A stretch of DNA of 5,457 nucleotides, taken from contig SYFI01000100.1 of the NCBI GenBank assembly GCA_005800465.1, positions 1 to 5,457 of the forward strand, in the 5' to 3' direction. The translations under genes were made by a program, and so were the position numbers. The DNA is from Actinomycetota bacterium (lineage in GTDB: Bacteria; Actinomycetota; Thermoleophilia; Miltoncostaeales; Miltoncostaeaceae). This document shows positions 3,920-5,457 of the stretch, piece after piece. How positions within the stretch are numbered: the first letter of the stretch is position 1; each line of letters starts with the position of its first letter. Below the pieces are notes generated by a model, which worked only from the letters and a program-made list of their open reading frames with translations, ran no database searches and was not told the DNA's origin.

Positions 3920-5457
3920 TCAGTCGGCCCCGCGCGGTGGCAGCGAAGGCGTGGTGCGCAGGATCTTGGCGGCCCAGACGGGCAGCCACCAGTTCCAGCG
4001 CCCGAACAGCGACACCAGTGCAGGCACTAACAGCCCACGCACAACCGTGGCATCAAGGAGGATTCCGGCGGCGAGGCCCGTGGCGAACACCCGCACGGTG
4101 GTCTCGGGGGTGGCGCCCAGGGCGATGAAGGCCATAAACAGGATGAGCGCGGCGCTGGTGACCAGGCGCCCTGTTCGTCCGATGCCCACAACGATGGCAC
4201 CGGTGTTGGACCCCTTCACGTCGAACTCTTCGCGCATGCGGCTGAGGATGAACACTTCGTAGTCCATGGACAGGCCGTAGAGGAAGGCGAACACCATCAA
4301 CGGGATCCAGGCATCAATGGCTCCGGTTGCAGGGGTATTCCAGATGGTCTCGGAAAGGTTCCCCTCCTGCCACACCCATACCATGATCCCCCACGCGGCA
4401 GCCACCGACAGCACGTTCAGCAGCACGGCCTTGAGCGCCAGCAGCAGCGACCTGAACTCGCGCGCCAGGAAGATGAAGGTGACGATGGCGATGAGGGCGA
4501 TCATCAGCGGGAACGAGCCGTAGACCGCCGAGATGAAGTCGCGGTTCTGGGGTCCGGGCCCACCCACCTGCGGAGATCCGGGGAGGGCCGCCGCAGCGTC
4601 GCGCACCGCGCCGATGGCATCGCGCCCCGCAGCCGTGGCGCCGTCAGCGTCGGGAATCACCTCAACGACCGATGTAGTGCCGTTGGTCCATTGAGGCACC
4701 TTCGGTGCGGGTGCCACCGCGAGGCGGATTCCCGGGACGGCCGCCAGGGCGGTGGCGGTGGCGGCTGCTGTCTCCGGAGTGGCGAGTACCTCCATCGGGG
4801 TGAGCGTGCCGTCACCCATTCCTGCGCTGTGCAGATCGTTGAGCGCTGTGGCGGCTGACCCGGGATTGGCGAGTGACGTCGCCGATGGCTGGCCCACCAC
4901 GATGTTGAGGGCGGGCACGAGCAGCAGGCCAAGAATTGCCACGCCCACAATTGCCGCGATCCAGCGATAGCGCACGACCAACCTGGCCCAGGCGCTCCAG
5001 CCGCGGCTGGCATTGGCCTCCTTTCGAATTCGCGGCCACTCCAGCTTGGTGCCCACCTTGGACAGGATGACCGGCAGCAGCGTGAGTGCAACAAGCACGC
5101 TCACGACGGGAATCAGGAGCCCGCCGTATCCGATACTGCGCAGGAAGGGCACGGGAATGACGACAAGCGCGGCCAGCCCGATTGCCACGGCGGCTCCCGA
5201 GACGAGCACGGCACGACCCGCCGTCTTCATGGTGCGCACGATGGCTTCGTCACCCTCGGCTCCCAGCGCGCGTTCCTCGCGCCATCGGGTGACCACCAGC
5301 AGGGAGTAGTCAATGGCGACTCCCAATCCGATGAGCGACACCAGGAACTGCACGATGAACGAGACATCGGTCAAGCGTGCGAGGCCGTTGATGATGAGGA
5401 GCGTGGATGGGATTGCCACGATGGCCATGAGCAGCGGCACGAGGGCGAGGAACGACG
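3920..5457 (-). CDS. MMPL-family (RND superfamily) exporter, N-terminus outside the window
   Basis: This open frame runs to the right edge, where codons for SFLAL precede the GTG at 5438-5440. That GTG falls inside a membrane segment, so the true start lies further right. About 511 residues are visible: the end of TM2/TM3 through TM12. Counting from the GTG, TM4 holds LIGLGVAIDYSLLVVTR (D44-Y45) and TM10 holds LYGLSMDYEVFILSR (D393-Y394), the Asp-Tyr pairs used for proton coupling in MMPL proteins. TM7 is about 160-180, the second extracytoplasmic domain about 181-308, and TM8-12 about 309-480. The end, WNWWLPVWAAKIL, mirrors the NWWLPKWLERIL end of the neighbouring exporter. By comparison with that protein, roughly 200 N-terminal residues are missing, including TM1 and the first extracytoplasmic domain. 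It faces its paralogue tail to tail with a 197-bp hairpin-rich gap. Substrate is unknown; the promoter and any regulator lie beyond the window. Confidence 0.93.
   Translation of the reverse strand, partial: SFLALVPLLMAIVAIPSTLLIINGLARLTDVSFIVQFLVSLIGLGVAIDYSLLVVTRWREERALGAEGDEAIVRTMKTAGRAVLVSGAAVAIGLAALVVIPVPFLRSIGYGGLLIPVVSVLVALTLLPVILSKVGTKLEWPRIRKEANASRGWSAWARLVVRYRWIAAIVGVAILGLLLVPALNIVVGQPSATSLANPGSAATALNDLHSAGMGDGTLTPMEVLATPETAAATATALAAVPGIRLAVAPAPKVPQWTNGTTSVVEVIPDADGATAAGRDAIGAVRDAAAALPGSPQVGGPGPQNRDFISAVYGSFPLMIALIAIVTFIFLAREFRSLLLALKAVLLNVLSVAAAWGIMVWVWQEGNLSETIWNTPATGAIDAWIPLMVFAFLYGLSMDYEVFILSRMREEFDVKGSNTGAIVVGIGRTGRLVTSAALILFMAFIALGATPETTVRVFATGLAAGILLDATVVRGLLVPALVSLFGRWNWWLPVWAAKILRTTPSLPPRGAD

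Noticed and set aside
3381..3989. Minus-strand frames spanning the end of the first exporter and the gap
   Set aside because: They run antisense through the exporter C-terminus and across the hairpins, show no recognisable domain, and have the composition of shadow frames.
3843..4262. Plus-strand frame of 139 codons starting in the gap
   Set aside because: Most of it is antisense to the second exporter, its start lies within the hairpin region, and the product is Arg/Thr/Ser-rich without any motif.

Overview
The window looks like chromosomal DNA from a high-GC Gram-positive bacterium, most likely an actinobacterium in the broad sense. The coding DNA is strongly G/C-ending at third positions, clear Shine-Dalgarno sites are mostly absent, at least one gene looks leaderless, and the predicted terminators are GC-rich hairpins without U-tracts. 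No taxonomic marker is present, so a finer placement is not supported. I see no transposase, integrase, CRISPR array, rRNA or tRNA.

Layout. (1) Positions 1-54 hold a perfect 12-bp inverted repeat that overlaps the stop codon of the next gene. (2) Positions 51-266 (minus) encode a 71-aa protein that is essentially only a LuxR/GerE-type helix-turn-helix domain. An AT-rich gap (267-448) carries a plausible promoter and ribosome binding site for it. (3) Positions 449-712 (minus) are a glutaredoxin (CVYC active site). Nine bases upstream ends a SpoU/TrmH-type RNA 2'-O-ribose methyltransferase (722-1504, minus). The two form a probable operon. (4) A short divergent gap (1505-1547) holds a 20-bp palindrome and a -10-like box placed for leaderless transcription of the next gene. 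(5) Positions 1548-3722 (plus; possible GTG start at 1530) are a complete 12-TM MMPL/RND-type exporter. (6) A convergent gap (3723-3919) is filled with hairpins, the strongest with an 18-bp stem. (7) Positions 3920-5457 (minus) are the C-terminal two thirds of a second MMPL exporter whose N-terminus lies beyond the window.

How the genes relate. The two MMPL genes are paralogues of the same subfamily, placed tail to tail. Both keep the paired Asp-Tyr motifs in TM4 and TM10 expected of proton-driven MMPL transporters, and both end in a similar NWWLPxW tail. The methyltransferase-glutaredoxin pair is ordinary housekeeping. The LuxR-type protein could regulate neighbours, but nothing in the sequence ties it to them. 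Overall this is a mostly ordinary chromosomal segment. The points most worth checking are the one-domain LuxR protein, the divergent-promoter palindrome and the hairpin-rich gap between the two exporters. I found no evidence for a new multi-gene system.
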